Shown: positions 9,711 to 16,819 of the stretch, piece after piece
Layout: the number at the start of each line of letters is the position of its first letter
Position numbering within the stretch: the first letter of the stretch is position 1
Source of the DNA: Planctomycetaceae bacterium
GTDB taxonomy: Bacteria; Planctomycetota; Planctomycetia; Pirellulales; Pirellulaceae
DNA: 17,838 nt
Direction of reading: 5' to 3'
NCBI GenBank assembly: GCA_018658605.1
Contig: JABHUV010000283.1
Location: 1 to 17,838 of the forward strand
Notes under the pieces: generated by a model
The model's input: only the letters and a program-made list of their open reading frames with translations
Databases searched by the model: none
Told to the model about the DNA's origin: nothing
Translations under genes and position numbers: made by a program

Positions 9711-9737
9711 CACCACACATGTGAAAGTTGTGTGGTG
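9711..9737. repeat. Perfect inverted repeat in the divergent spacer between prolyl oligopeptidase and comEC
   Basis: CACCACACA (9711-9719) and TGTGTGGTG (9729-9737) are perfect inverted copies with a 9-nt loop. A smaller palindrome CACATGTG lies across the left arm and loop. A weaker 4-bp repeat, CCGT/ACGG, sits just before it (9695-9709). No T-tract follows on either strand, so it is not a typical terminator. It may be an operator site or a leader hairpin for comEC. Confidence 0.5.
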
Positions 9738-9821
9738 TTGTAATTCTCTGAGCTGTTATCGATGGGTGTGTCAGGCGTTTGTCAGGGGCGAGGTTGTAAT
9801 GGCGTAAAAGTTATTTGGTTC

Positions 9822-9828
9822 AGGAGGT
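9822..9828 (+). promoter_or_regulatory. Strong Shine-Dalgarno sequence of comEC
   Basis: AGGAGGT is the best ribosome-binding site in the window. Counted from AGGAGG it lies 4 nt before the ATG at 9832 and 7 nt before the adjacent ATG at 9835, which favours the second ATG. Confidence 0.75.
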
Positions 9829-9834
9829 GTTATG

Positions 9835-12384
9835 ATGAGCTCCTTGACATGTTTGAAACGTGAAGTTTGTCCGTTGATTGGCATTTTAGCATCAGCAATT
9901 CTCGGTATCCTGATAGATCGGTACGTTCCACAGTCAGCCGCGATTTATTGGGTCGTGATTGTTGTTTGTAGCATGGCAACGATTATTGGATTTTCACCGT
10001 GGTTAGGGAAAGCGTGTACGACGACTTTTATTTGCGTTGTCTTTGCATTGTTACATCATTTCGACTGGTGGATTGTGTCTCCCGACGAGTTTTCACGACA
10101 GTTGCCGCTCAATGGTGTGGCATTAGCGGCTGAGGGATCGTTGATGAGTACTGCGGAGTATGTGCCGGCGACTGAAGCGGATGTGTTGTCAGCGGGCATC
10201 TCCAAACCGAGGATGCAATTTTGGTTCCGCATTAATCGAGTCCGCCAGTTGGTGAATGGCCAATTCGTTTGGGTCAAGACAAGTGGTCGAGGGATGGTCT
10301 ACTGCAGGATTTCACGCGCAGCGGATATTGTGCGATTTCGCAAGGATTTTCAACGAGGAAACGGCGTGACCGTGTTTGGGCGATTTCATCGTTACCAAAA
10401 TAGGATGAATCCCGGAGGGTGGGATGCTGCTGAATTTTATTGGGATACCCGCCGTTGTTTTCAGGCACATTGCGACGCCCCAAGTGCGATTGAATTACGA
10501 CCTGCGAACGCAACCTCTTCAATTTTAGGTGTGTTCGACTCAACTCGGCATTGGATGCTAGACAACCTGCAACGCCATTTGGACGAGCGTAGTCGTGTAG
10601 TCGCCGGTGCAATATTATTGGGTGAGCGCCATCAAATAAGTACTCAACGAATGCAGATGTTTATGTGCACGGGCACAATTCATTTATTTGCAATTTCAGG
10701 GTTGCATGTAGGCATACTGGCGTTGGTACTCACCTTTCCGCTACGTTTTTTTCCGCGGTGGCGAGGTACGGTTTTGATAATCACTGTAGTGGTGATCTGG
10801 GCGTATGCCGTTTTAACGGGTGCAAGACCGCCAGTGGTACGAGCATCAATATTGGTTTCTACATTTTGCATTTGTAGTTTATCGTATCGTGTGGTTATAC
10901 CCGCGAATACTTTAGCGCTCGCGGGTATCATTATCCTCGTCCACAATCCCTCGTCGTTATTCCAAATTGGAACTCAACTGTCGTTTTTGGCGACAGCGGC
11001 ATTGTTTGGTTGCCGTTCGTTGTTGCGACAAACCACAAAGTGGTATGTCCTAGACGATCAATCACTCTTACGCTTCACATTGCGGTTACAGCCTTGGCCT
11101 ATTCGCTGCGTGTTTTGGTTTGCCAAGGCAGTCACTGTATCCTTTGCTTATACGCTTGCGATGTGGATTGTGTGTATTGCATTGGTCGTATATGGATTTC
11201 ATGTCATCAGTGTCGTCGGAATTGCTCTCAATGTCATTTTGGTTGTACCAATCATGACTTCGTTCGTGTTGACATTATTACTCGCGTTCCTAGAACCAGT
11301 GCCGTTCGTTGGAACAGTACTGGGATGGTTATGCCAATGGTCTATTAGTCTGTTGGATTGGATCGTAACCACGACTGCTCAGGCTGAAATAGGGTATTGG
11401 TGGGCGGCAGGTCCGACCCGCTGGTGGTTGATTAGTTTTTATTTGATGCTATGCGGTATAGCGTTATGGTCGCGGATGCTTCGGTTGCAGAAGATCGGGT
11501 ATGCATTAGTCGCACTTTTTATGGTACTCAGTATTGGTTGGTACCCACAACGAGTTGGATTCACCTCGGAGGGGATTGAACACAAATATTTGGGATTACA
11601 TTTTATTGCCGTGGGGCATGGCACCTCAGTTTTGCTTGAATATCCCAATGGAGAAGTGTGGCTGTACGACGCTGGAAGTTTAACGAGGTCTAATTATGCA
11701 GGTCGCTTGATTGCCGATGTGTTGTGGCAACGTGGGCATAGCCATCTTAGTGGTATATACGTCTCTCACGCAGATTTGGACCATTTTAACGCGGTAAAAT
11801 ATCTTGCCGAGCGGTTTAATATTTCGATTTTTCGGACGACTCCACGAATGCAACGGCAACTCAGACAAGCGGCCAACACGGTGGCTATGGGAGTATTATG
11901 TACGGAACTTGACCGGCATCAGGTCGACATACAGGCGATCACTGTTGGCGATAAATGGTCGATTGGCTTGGCGGGAGATATTTCTGTATTGTCCCCACAG
12001 AAGGGTGAACGCCACGAAAGTGATAATGAAGCGAGTTTAGTATTGAAGCTTCAGTTTGGTAACCAGCGGGTGTTGTTGCCCGGTGATATTGAAGAGCAGG
12101 GAGTGCAGCGTTTAGTCGCTAGAGAGCAAGGTGGGTTTGAGATTATGATGTTACCGCATCATGGGAGCCAGCATAGTTTGCCGTTACAAATGGCAAATTG
12201 GTCAAACCCGCAGGTGGTAGTGGCTAGCACGGGGCATAGCAATTTGCCGCATCCAGTACGGAGGATTTATGATGCTGCGGTTGCTCGTCGGGAGGGTTCT
12301 GTTTATGTCACAAGCCAACAAGGAATGATAAGCGTCAAAATCGGTTGGGATGGATTTACAACCATTGTTGCAGCAGTTCCCTGA
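9835..12384 (+). CDS. comEC: ComEC/Rec2-family DNA internalisation protein
   Basis: An integral inner-membrane protein that carries single-stranded DNA into the cytoplasm during natural transformation. It has 849 residues, or 850 if the ATG at 9832 is used. Hydrophobic segments near the N-terminus lead into a soluble DUF4131/OB-like part (about 80-220). The multi-spanning Competence domain (about 250-530) carries HLFAISGLHVG from H283. A C-terminal metallo-beta-lactamase-like domain (about 570-840) has HADLDH (H645, D647, D649, H650), LLPGD (D751) and LPHHGS (H775-H776). The motif usually reading DVGQGDS is AVGHGTS here. The set of metal-binding motifs suggests a functional nuclease-type domain. 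No other competence gene is nearby. The last 29 nt overlap the sigma-factor gene on the opposite strand. Confidence 0.93.
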   Translation: MSSLTCLKREVCPLIGILASAILGILIDRYVPQSAAIYWVVIVVCSMATIIGFSPWLGKACTTTFICVVFALLHHFDWWIVSPDEFSRQLPLNGVALAAEGSLMSTAEYVPATEADVLSAGISKPRMQFWFRINRVRQLVNGQFVWVKTSGRGMVYCRISRAADIVRFRKDFQRGNGVTVFGRFHRYQNRMNPGGWDAAEFYWDTRRCFQAHCDAPSAIELRPANATSSILGVFDSTRHWMLDNLQRHLDERSRVVAGAILLGERHQISTQRMQMFMCTGTIHLFAISGLHVGILALVLTFPLRFFPRWRGTVLIITVVVIWAYAVLTGARPPVVRASILVSTFCICSLSYRVVIPANTLALAGIIILVHNPSSLFQIGTQLSFLATAALFGCRSLLRQTTKWYVLDDQSLLRFTLRLQPWPIRCVFWFAKAVTVSFAYTLAMWIVCIALVVYGFHVISVVGIALNVILVVPIMTSFVLTLLLAFLEPVPFVGTVLGWLCQWSISLLDWIVTTTAQAEIGYWWAAGPTRWWLISFYLMLCGIALWSRMLRLQKIGYALVALFMVLSIGWYPQRVGFTSEGIEHKYLGLHFIAVGHGTSVLLEYPNGEVWLYDAGSLTRSNYAGRLIADVLWQRGHSHLSGIYVSHADLDHFNAVKYLAERFNISIFRTTPRMQRQLRQAANTVAMGVLCTELDRHQVDIQAITVGDKWSIGLAGDISVLSPQKGERHESDNEASLVLKLQFGNQRVLLPGDIEEQGVQRLVAREQGGFEIMMLPHHGSQHSLPLQMANWSNPQVVVASTGHSNLPHPVRRIYDAAVARREGSVYVTSQQGMISVKIGWDGFTTIVAAVP

Positions 12385-12910
12385 GATGTCCGCGTGCGCG
12401 ATGCAGTCGACTGCGAACCGTACCGACGGACAAATCGAGTCGCTGAGCGATTTCATCGTAATCGAGTTCTTCAAGTTCTCGTAAAATAATTACATGTTGG
12501 TGGTCGGTTGAAAGTTCAGCAATGGCTGCTCTCAAGATAATGCGAAATTCGGAACTCTCAAATTTTTTTTCTGCAGATGGTTCTTCACTGGGTAGTGTCA
12601 AGGAAGTTGTGTCGATACTTAATGGTCGTTGTTTTCGATGGCGGGCTTTGGCGAGGTTGAATGCGATTCGATAGATCCAAGTGAAGAACGCCGAATCACC
12701 TCGGAAAGAACTTAAGTTTTGATAGGCTTGGATGAACGCTTCTTGGACGATGTCTTGCGCTTCTTCGTGATTTGCTGTGACAGGCAGCATTGCCCGCAGC
12801 AGTGGTTGCTGGTAGCGTTCAACAAGGTCACCAAAGGTGGCAGGGTCACCTTGTTGAGCGGATAAAACGAATTGAGAGTCCGAATTCACGTTGTGGAATC
12901 TTGGCAGCAA
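12356..12910 (-). CDS. RNA polymerase sigma factor, ECF subfamily
   Basis: A 184-residue ECF-type sigma-70 factor. Region 2 spans about 25-94 (DIVQEAFIQAYQNL, then the -10 recognition part FFTWIYRIAFNLAKARHR). Region 4 spans about 124-178, with helix-turn-helix YDEIAQRLDLSVGTVRSRLHR. No sigma-3 domain is present. The frame has no ATG near its 5' end: an in-frame stop lies just upstream, leaving TTG (12910) or GTG (12889) as starts, neither with a clear ribosome-binding site. No anti-sigma gene follows, since the next gene is convergent comEC, overlapping by 29 nt. How its activity is controlled is therefore not visible, and its regulon is unknown. Confidence 0.93.
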   Translation of the reverse strand: MLPRFHNVNSDSQFVLSAQQGDPATFGDLVERYQQPLLRAMLPVTANHEEAQDIVQEAFIQAYQNLSSFRGDSAFFTWIYRIAFNLAKARHRKQRPLSIDTTSLTLPSEEPSAEKKFESSEFRIILRAAIAELSTDHQHVIILRELEELDYDEIAQRLDLSVGTVRSRLHRARGHLRELLQQWL

Positions 12911-12958
12911 ACGGGGAATGGAAGATTAGGAAGCAAAGCAAACAGAAGAGCTTGTTTT

Positions 12959-12964
12959 ATTATA
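12959..12964 (-). promoter_or_regulatory. Possible -10 element for the ECF sigma-factor gene
   Basis: The minus strand reads a perfect TATAAT here, about 50 bp before the candidate TTG start. A perfect TTGACA (12997-12992 on the minus strand) lies upstream but is 27 bp away, too far for a normal -35. The -10 alone is plausible; the pair is not a standard promoter. Confidence 0.35.
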
Positions 12965-13030
12965 TCTATTGTTCGTTACGAGGGGGTGAATTGTCAAATT
13001 CAATAGTCGAAATCATGTGAAAATACAAAT

Positions 13031-13061
13031 GGTAGTGGCCCCCTCAACTACCTCGTTTTTT
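13031..13061 (+). terminator. Terminator-like hairpin in the leader of the gamma-glutamyltransferase gene
   Basis: GGTAGT (13031-13036) and ACTACC (13047-13052) form a perfect 6-bp stem with a 10-nt loop, followed by TCG and six T (13056-13061). It faces the gamma-glutamyltransferase start 55 bp downstream. It could end antisense readthrough from comEC, or act as an attenuator of the downstream gene (see findings). Confidence 0.5.
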
Positions 13062-13116
13062 GGTAAGCTAGGTGTTTACTTGTTTTCGAAAAATTTGATG
13101 GATAATTGTATCTTGG

Positions 13117-14856
13117 ATGAGAATTCTCAAATTACTTTTCGTATTATTTGCCGTACTTGTCATGACTGAGCCTTCGCTGGAATTACAAGCTGCTGATGAA
13201 ACACAGCAAGCTGGCTATGACCGGCCGGTTCCACCCAGTAACCAAAGTCATAGCGTAGCGGTGGCGTTGCACGGCATGGTGGCAACGAGTCATCCGCTGG
13301 CTGCTCAAACCGGCTTAGATGTCTTGAAATCTGGCGGAAATGCAGCAGATGCAGCGATCGCAGTAAACGCGATGTTGGGTGTGGTTGAACCGATGAGTAA
13401 TGGAATTGGTGGCGATTTATTTTGTGTCTATTGGGATAACGCGGCGCAGAAATTGTATGGACTTAACGCCAGCGGTCGTAGTCCTTATCAGGCGACACGA
13501 TCACTGTATGCGGAGCGTGAATTAAAAGAAATTCCAATCAAAGGTCCTCTGACTTGGTCGGTACCTGGTTGTGTTAGTGGATGGCAGGCATTGCAACAGC
13601 GATTTGGGAGCCGTACTTTAAAGCAGTTACTGTTGCCAGCAATTGCTACCGCTCGTGAAGGTTTTCCCGTAACACAAGTCATCAGTCATTATTGGGAAAG
13701 TGCTGAAGGGGATTTGCGAAAAGACCCAGGTTCCGCAACAACGTATCTCGTCGATAGAAAGCGGGCACCCAAGTTTGGTGAGGTGTTTCGATTGCCAGCC
13801 TTAGCGGACTCGTATCAAATGATTGCCGAACAAGGTGCAGACGTGTTTTATCGCGGGACGATTGCGCAAGAATTAGTGCGGTTTAGCGATGAGGTTGGTG
13901 GACTGTTTACACTACGAGATTTCAATGACCATCGGGCAGATTGGATTGATCCCGTTTCCACAAACTACCGTGGCTATGACGTTTGGGAATTACCACCTAA
14001 CGGTCAGGGGATTGCTGCTCTGCAAATGCTTAACCTGATCGAGCCTTATGATGTGTCATCGATGGGAGCGGGCAGTGCCGATTGGCTACATTTATTCACG
14101 GAAGCTAAGAAACTAGCGTTTGCGGATCGGGCGAAATTCTATGCGGATTTGGATGTAGTACCGGTACCGGTCGAGGAAATGATATCCAAGAAGTATGCGC
14201 AGCAGCGGGGGGCGCTTATTGATATGCAGCGGGCAAATCCTAGCGTCCCTGCTGGCGATCCTAAGTTACAGCATGGTGACACGGTCTATATTACAGTCGT
14301 CGATAAAGACCGAAATTGCTGTTCATTTATACAGAGTAATTACTACGGTTTCGGTTCGAAACTAACACCACCGAAACTGGGTTTTGCAATACAAAATCGG
14401 GGGGCCTTGTTCTCATTGGATGAAGAACATGCGAATCGTTTAGATCCTCACAAGCGTCCTTTCCACACAATTATCCCAGCGATGGTGACGCATAAAGGAA
14501 AGCCGGTGTTTTGCTACGGTGTCATGGGAGGCGACATGCAGCCACAGGGACACGTGCAAATTCTAGTGAATTTGCTTGATTTTAAAATGAATGTACAACA
14601 AGCGGGTGACTTAGCTCGTGTTCGCCACGTCGGAAGTGCGACACCTCGAGGAGAAGCGGCAAACGGTGTCGGGGTGGTGGAAGTGGAAACGGGGATCGAC
14701 GACAAAGTTATCAAAAAATTGGAAAAACGCGGGCATACTGTCCGCCGCACTATCGGAGGGTTTGGTGGATATCAAGGCATATTCATTGATCATCAAAATG
14801 GCATCTTGCGAGGAGCTACGGAACCACGTAAAGATGGAATCGCAGTTGGATATTAA
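13117..14856 (+). CDS. ggt: Gamma-glutamyltransferase, exported
   Basis: An Ntn-hydrolase that hydrolyses or transfers the gamma-glutamyl group of glutathione and related compounds, made as a proenzyme that cuts itself. Its 579 residues start with a signal peptide (about 1-25), so it is probably periplasmic. The large-subunit core shows SGGNAADAAIA and NGIGGD. The expected self-cleavage site and nucleophile is T389 in HGDTVYITVVD, aligned on VVD with the TTHxS of the E. coli enzyme. MGGDMQPQGH (470-479) replaces the classical GSPGG oxyanion region, which fits the YwrD-like branch. Substrate preference may therefore differ from glutathione. The ATG at 13117 has no good Shine-Dalgarno sequence. 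The Gfo/Idh/MocA gene starts 88 bp downstream. Confidence 0.95.
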   Translation: MRILKLLFVLFAVLVMTEPSLELQAADETQQAGYDRPVPPSNQSHSVAVALHGMVATSHPLAAQTGLDVLKSGGNAADAAIAVNAMLGVVEPMSNGIGGDLFCVYWDNAAQKLYGLNASGRSPYQATRSLYAERELKEIPIKGPLTWSVPGCVSGWQALQQRFGSRTLKQLLLPAIATAREGFPVTQVISHYWESAEGDLRKDPGSATTYLVDRKRAPKFGEVFRLPALADSYQMIAEQGADVFYRGTIAQELVRFSDEVGGLFTLRDFNDHRADWIDPVSTNYRGYDVWELPPNGQGIAALQMLNLIEPYDVSSMGAGSADWLHLFTEAKKLAFADRAKFYADLDVVPVPVEEMISKKYAQQRGALIDMQRANPSVPAGDPKLQHGDTVYITVVDKDRNCCSFIQSNYYGFGSKLTPPKLGFAIQNRGALFSLDEEHANRLDPHKRPFHTIIPAMVTHKGKPVFCYGVMGGDMQPQGHVQILVNLLDFKMNVQQAGDLARVRHVGSATPRGEAANGVGVVEVETGIDDKVIKKLEKRGHTVRRTIGGFGGYQGIFIDHQNGILRGATEPRKDGIAVGY

Positions 14857-14932
14857 ATCTTCAGTTAGTGTTTTCCGCTGGTCGTGACGGAGCGAAGGCA
14901 TCAGGGGTTTTTGGGAATGTCGTATCGGTATG

Positions 14933-14937
14933 AGGAG
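14933..14937 (+). promoter_or_regulatory. Shine-Dalgarno sequence deciding the start of the Tat-exported dehydrogenase
   Basis: AGGAG lies 4 nt before the ATG at 14942 and 7 nt before the ATG at 14945. It falls inside the frame opened by the more upstream ATG at 14930, which has no ribosome site of its own. The start is therefore 14945 or 14942. Confidence 0.7.
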
Positions 14938-14944
14938 AATAATG

Positions 14945-16018
14945 ATGAACAATCGTCGTGAGTTTCTAAATGCGATTGCGGTATTAGGCGGTTTGGGAAT
15001 GTGTGGGGTGGCGCAATCGTTAGAAGACGGACCTGTCGTACGAGTTGGTCAAATTGGGACAAAACATGCACACGCGAGTGGTAAGATTGGTACACTTCGC
15101 AAATACCCCAAATTGTATGATGTTGTCGGAGTTGTCGAGCCGGATGACCAACGGTGGAACCAGATAAAAGATACGGCTGCTTATAAAAACGTGCCGCGGA
15201 TGACGCAAGAAGAGTTGTTAAATGTTCCGGGTTTAGAATTAGTGTGCGTCGAAACGGAAGTCAAAGATTTGCTCGCTGCTGGGCAGGCTTGTGTCGATGC
15301 GAACAAACATATCCATTTGGACAAACCGGCTGGATCAAGTTACCCTCGGTTCCAAAAATTGATGGCTACCGCAAAACAGAATAAATGCGTGGTGCAAATG
15401 GGATATATGTATCGATATAACCCTGGTTTTAAGTTTATTTTTAAGGCGGTTAAGGAAGGGCTGTTGGGTGACATCTTTGAAGTTGATGGAGTGATGAGTA
15501 AAAAGGTGAATGATGCCACACGTCAGCAGTTGGCGCGGTATGCCGGCGGTACAATGTTTGAACTTGGTTGTCATCTGATTGATGAACTGCATGTGGCTTT
15601 TGGCACTCCGAATCGAGTGACCCCGTTTGTACGGAAGACTTACAGCAGCAAAGACAAATTGGCGGATAATATGTTGGCTGTGTTCGATTATCCGCAGATC
15701 ACCGCAACCATTCGGTCGGCTGTGCTGGAAGTCGACGGTTTTCGGAGGCGACAATTTGTAGTGGTTGGCAGTGAAGGGACGATTATTTTGCGACCATTAG
15801 AGGTGCCGAAGTTGGAATTGACACTCGAAAAGACACGTGGCGGCTTTGAAAAAGGGTCGCAGTTCGTTGATTTACCGATCTCAACTGGGCGTTATGATGG
15901 TGATTTCATGGAAATGGCTGCGGTTTTACAAGATCGCTGGAAATTTCCCTTTTCCTATCAGCACGACCTCGATGTGCAAAAGAGTATCTTGCTTAGTAGC
16001 GAAATACCGTTGACGTAG
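14945..16018 (+). CDS. Gfo/Idh/MocA family protein with twin-arginine signal
   Basis: A 357-residue NAD(P)-binding oxidoreductase-like protein. The N-terminus has a twin-arginine motif NRREFL (3-8) and a hydrophobic stretch to about residue 25, so it should be exported folded, with its cofactor, by the Tat pathway. The dinucleotide-binding start reads VRVGQIGTKHAHA, unlike the usual GxGxxG. The EKP motif is DKP (D126-K127-P128). The second-domain site is GGTMFELGCHLIDELHVAFG, with E206, H210 and D213. It shares only the fold with the cytoplasmic relative at 5451-6554. It follows ggt in the same direction and may share its transcript. The substrate is probably a sugar derivative but is not determinable here. 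Confidence 0.88.
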   Translation: MNNRREFLNAIAVLGGLGMCGVAQSLEDGPVVRVGQIGTKHAHASGKIGTLRKYPKLYDVVGVVEPDDQRWNQIKDTAAYKNVPRMTQEELLNVPGLELVCVETEVKDLLAAGQACVDANKHIHLDKPAGSSYPRFQKLMATAKQNKCVVQMGYMYRYNPGFKFIFKAVKEGLLGDIFEVDGVMSKKVNDATRQQLARYAGGTMFELGCHLIDELHVAFGTPNRVTPFVRKTYSSKDKLADNMLAVFDYPQITATIRSAVLEVDGFRRRQFVVVGSEGTIILRPLEVPKLELTLEKTRGGFEKGSQFVDLPISTGRYDGDFMEMAAVLQDRWKFPFSYQHDLDVQKSILLSSEIPLT

Positions 16019-16327
16019 TTTTTGCTAATAGATGGTGCCGAATAAACGCGGAAATAATCAGCATTTGCGGTATCTTTCAGCACTTGCAAATCCCGAAGCT
16101 ACTGCTAAACTCAACGGATTACAGATCCCTAATAGTATTGGGTCTGATATGCAAGTATCGAGTCTTTTCGTACTGGATTATTTCGAAAGCAATCGGAGAC
16201 GCATTTGTTGGTTGCCTTTAGGGGGCTAATGGTTGGCGTTGCAGATTCTCGGGTAAAACTGGTACGAAGCATTGCACGCTATGCTCACTTAATGATTTTT
16301 GTAGAGTGATAGCAAGGAAAAACTTAG
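16019..16327 (+). other. 309-bp spacer and presumed leader of rpsO
   Basis: I found no convincing gene here. A 65-codon frame at 16032-16229 lacks a ribosome site and resembles nothing I know. One hairpin is possible: CAGATCC (16122-16128) with GGGTCTG (16140-16146), seven pairs including one G-U. No clear promoter was seen. AAGGA at 16314-16318, 9 nt before the rpsO ATG, is a good ribosome-binding site. The length would allow an S15-binding autoregulatory leader, but none of the known structures is recognisable by eye. Confidence 0.4.
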
Positions 16328-16597
16328 ATGACAATTACAAAAGAGCGCAAGCAGGAATTAATTAGTGAGTTTCAAAAGTCTTCGGATGACACAGGGTCGC
16401 CGGAAGTACAAATTGCGATTCTCACCACACGCATCAATAATTTGACTGAGCACATGCGAGGTCACAAGAAGGATCATGCTTGCCGCCGCGGTTTACTAGC
16501 AATGGTTAGTAATCGCCGACGCTTGTTGGACTTCCTCAGACGGTTAGATCCACAACGATATCTTGATATTATTGGTAAACTTGGCATCCGAAAATAA
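16328..16597 (+). CDS. rpsO: 30S ribosomal protein S15
   Basis: A primary 16S rRNA-binding protein of the small-subunit platform. At 89 residues it aligns without gaps to my recollection of the E. coli protein, with [10 protein letters not shown] (21-30), HKKDH (46-50), RRGLLAMVS (53-61) and RRRLLDFL (63-70). The rRNA-contacting H42 and D49 are kept, whereas the nearby Ser is Cys at 52 (see findings). The ATG at 16328 has AAGGA 9 nt upstream. pnp follows after 222 bp, the common rpsO-pnp order. In E. coli both can be made from one transcript. Confidence 0.97.
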   Translation: MTITKERKQELISEFQKSSDDTGSPEVQIAILTTRINNLTEHMRGHKKDHACRRGLLAMVSNRRRLLDFLRRLDPQRYLDIIGKLGIRK

Positions 16598-16760
16598 TTT
16601 CATTGCTCACGTGGCCATTGGGTTCTTTGCAGAATCGACCTATCGCCAGAGCAGTTCATATTTCAGTGTTGAAGTTCATCTTTTTTGTAATATAACGTCA
16701 TGTTTGTTCCCGCAATTGTGCATTCTTTGTACAGGCGAACGATGGCTTGTTGAGATGTAG

Positions 16761-16780
16761 GAAAGACAGACAGATAGAAA
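16761..16780 (+). repeat. Five tandem GANA units in the purine-rich pnp leader
   Basis: GAAA, GACA, GACA, GATA and GAAA follow one another directly, 40 bp before the pnp ATG. A second purine-rich stretch runs up to the start codon. The leader is therefore likely unstructured. It may be a slippage-prone simple repeat or a translation-enhancing element; neither is proven. Confidence 0.4.
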
Positions 16781-16819
16781 ACTATATTTTTGTGTAGGCA
16801 GAAGAAAGAAGAAATAGGA

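Noticed and set aside
13080..13108. TTGTTT and TAATTG with 17-bp spacing before ggt
   Set aside because: The -10 matches only two consensus positions and would leave almost no leader.
16032..16229. 65-codon open frame upstream of rpsO
   Set aside because: No ribosome-binding site, no recognisable motif and no unusual composition; likely chance.
16660..16686. Possible terminator after rpsO (ATTTCA/TGAAGT stem, then six T)
   Set aside because: Six weak pairs including a G-U, and a 5-nt gap before the T-run; too weak to claim, and rpsO and pnp are often co-transcribed.
16763..16788. Promoter-like AAGACA and TATATT before pnp
   Set aside because: The spacer is only 14 bp and no better -35 lies at 16-18 bp.
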